NCBI GenBank assembly: GCA_022709385.1
Contig: JAKLIX010000003.1
Span: forward strand, 62,001 to 126,000
Length of the DNA stretch: 64,000 nucleotides
From: Bacteroidota bacterium
GTDB lineage: Bacteria > Bacteroidota > Bacteroidia > Bacteroidales > CAIXZF01
Direction: 5' to 3'
Shown here: in pieces, positions 63,669 to 64,000 of the stretch
How the letters are laid out: the number at the start of each line of letters is the position of its first letter
Numbering within the stretch: position 1 is the stretch's first letter
Program-made: the position numbers and the translations under genes
Notes under the pieces: generated by a model
The model's input: the letters and a program-made list of their open reading frames with translations, nothing else
Databases searched by the model: none
What the model was told of the DNA's origin: nothing

Positions 63669-63676
63669 CAAAAGTA
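63669..63676 (-). promoter_or_regulatory. Promoter -7 box (TACTTTTG) for the TPR/barrel operon
   Basis: The minus strand matches TAnnTTTG exactly, 22 bases before the ATG at 63646. Confidence 0.5.
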
Positions 63677-63699
63677 CAGATTATGGTGCCGCTTGTCTG

Positions 63700-63855
63700 T
63701 CAGTAAGGGTCTTTTTTATCAACAGGAAGATGTTTGAAAGTCTTGCCACATTTCTGATACAGCCGGGTGTCTTCTGCCCTGGTCTGGAACCTGCCTGGAC
63801 CCGTGGCGTATGCTCCCTTGCTTCGCGAAACTGCTGAGGCCAATCCGCTTCTCAT
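63700..63855 (-). other. Short open frame, 51 codons, doubtful gene
   Basis: An ATG-to-TGA frame (start MRSGLASAVSRSKGAY, end KHLPVDKKDPY) lies upstream of the TPR gene. It has no recognised domain and no visible ribosome-binding site. It may be a gene remnant or part of a dispersed repeat. Listed so that the region is not left blank. Confidence 0.2.
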
Positions 63856-64000
63856 TACCCGATACGAAATCTGAGGCAGGCATAAGTTAGTAGTCTAATG
63901 TGACTGGAAAACGTCCGGAAGTCCGTATTAGTATATCCCCCGGCCTGTCTCCCCGCGAGGGGGAGGCCAGGGGAGATGAAATGCGATCCTGTAAGCCGGG
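63856..64000. other. Non-coding right edge with strong GC-rich hairpin
   Basis: No coding frame can be supported here. At 63937-63973 a near-perfect inverted repeat is present: arms CCCCCGGCCT-GT-CTCCCC and GGGGGAGGCCAGGGG around a GCGA loop. No T run follows on the plus strand. GC-rich palindromes with a CTCCCCGCGAGGGGGAG core recur in intergenic DNA of many bacteria; whether this is a member of a family needs other copies. Confidence 0.65.

Overview
The window is a chromosomal segment of a Bacteroidota bacterium. The main evidence is Bacteroidota-style -7 promoter boxes (TAnnTTTG) before many genes, two different type IX secretion (T9SS) sorting-domain types, a TonB-dependent receptor with an N-terminal carboxypeptidase-like domain, SurA/PpiC chaperones next to guaB, and the futalosine route to menaquinone (mqnB-mqnD). 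Order- or family-level placement cannot be settled from this sequence; it looks Bacteroidales-like. Coding density is high. I see no tRNA, rRNA, CRISPR array, transposase or phage gene.

Layout: 1-2.3 kb, an outer-membrane-type protein coupled to a helix-hairpin-helix protein that runs off the left edge. 2.3-7.5 kb, hldD, a small MerR regulator, an M23 peptidase and alaS. 7.6-9.3 kb, a CarH-type B12-binding MerR regulator followed by an ECF sigma factor. 9.4-17.7 kb, a PTPS/folE pterin pair, fabD, dsbD, malic enzyme, mdh and a class III-like sirtuin. 17.7-20.4 kb, a TlpA-like thioredoxin and glyA on the minus strand. 20.6-26.3 kb, an ECF sigma factor overlapping a membrane-spanning protein that ends in a T9SS type B domain, then a 1309-residue T9SS type B surface protein. 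26.4-33.2 kb, guaB, three periplasmic folding factors and a MoxR ATPase. 33.2-37.3 kb, an HlyD-like adaptor, a MacB-like permease without ATPase domain, and a TolC-like channel. 37.5-46.3 kb, a peroxiredoxin, a LytS/LytT-type pair, mazG, a GDP-mannose 3,5-epimerase-like enzyme, a Nudix protein, pyrE, an SRPBCC protein, birA and an RprXY-like two-component pair. 46.4-54.5 kb, a TonB-dependent receptor, a gamma carbonic anhydrase, a secreted C10 cysteine protease, an MFS carrier and mqnB-mqnD. 54.5-63.6 kb, a Tsp/Prc protease, gyrB, an outer-membrane barrel and a large TPR protein.

Most genes are housekeeping. The parts that deserve attention are: the sigma / putative anti-sigma / T9SS client cluster; the CarH-like regulator, which retains its B12-binding residues and has an 11-bp inverted repeat over the -33 region of the next promoter; a pair of 100-bp structured repeats (92% identical, inverted, 17 kb apart); several -7 boxes exactly four bases before a start codon, which predicts leaderless mRNAs; and a PTPS with the biopterin-type cysteine spacing beside folE.
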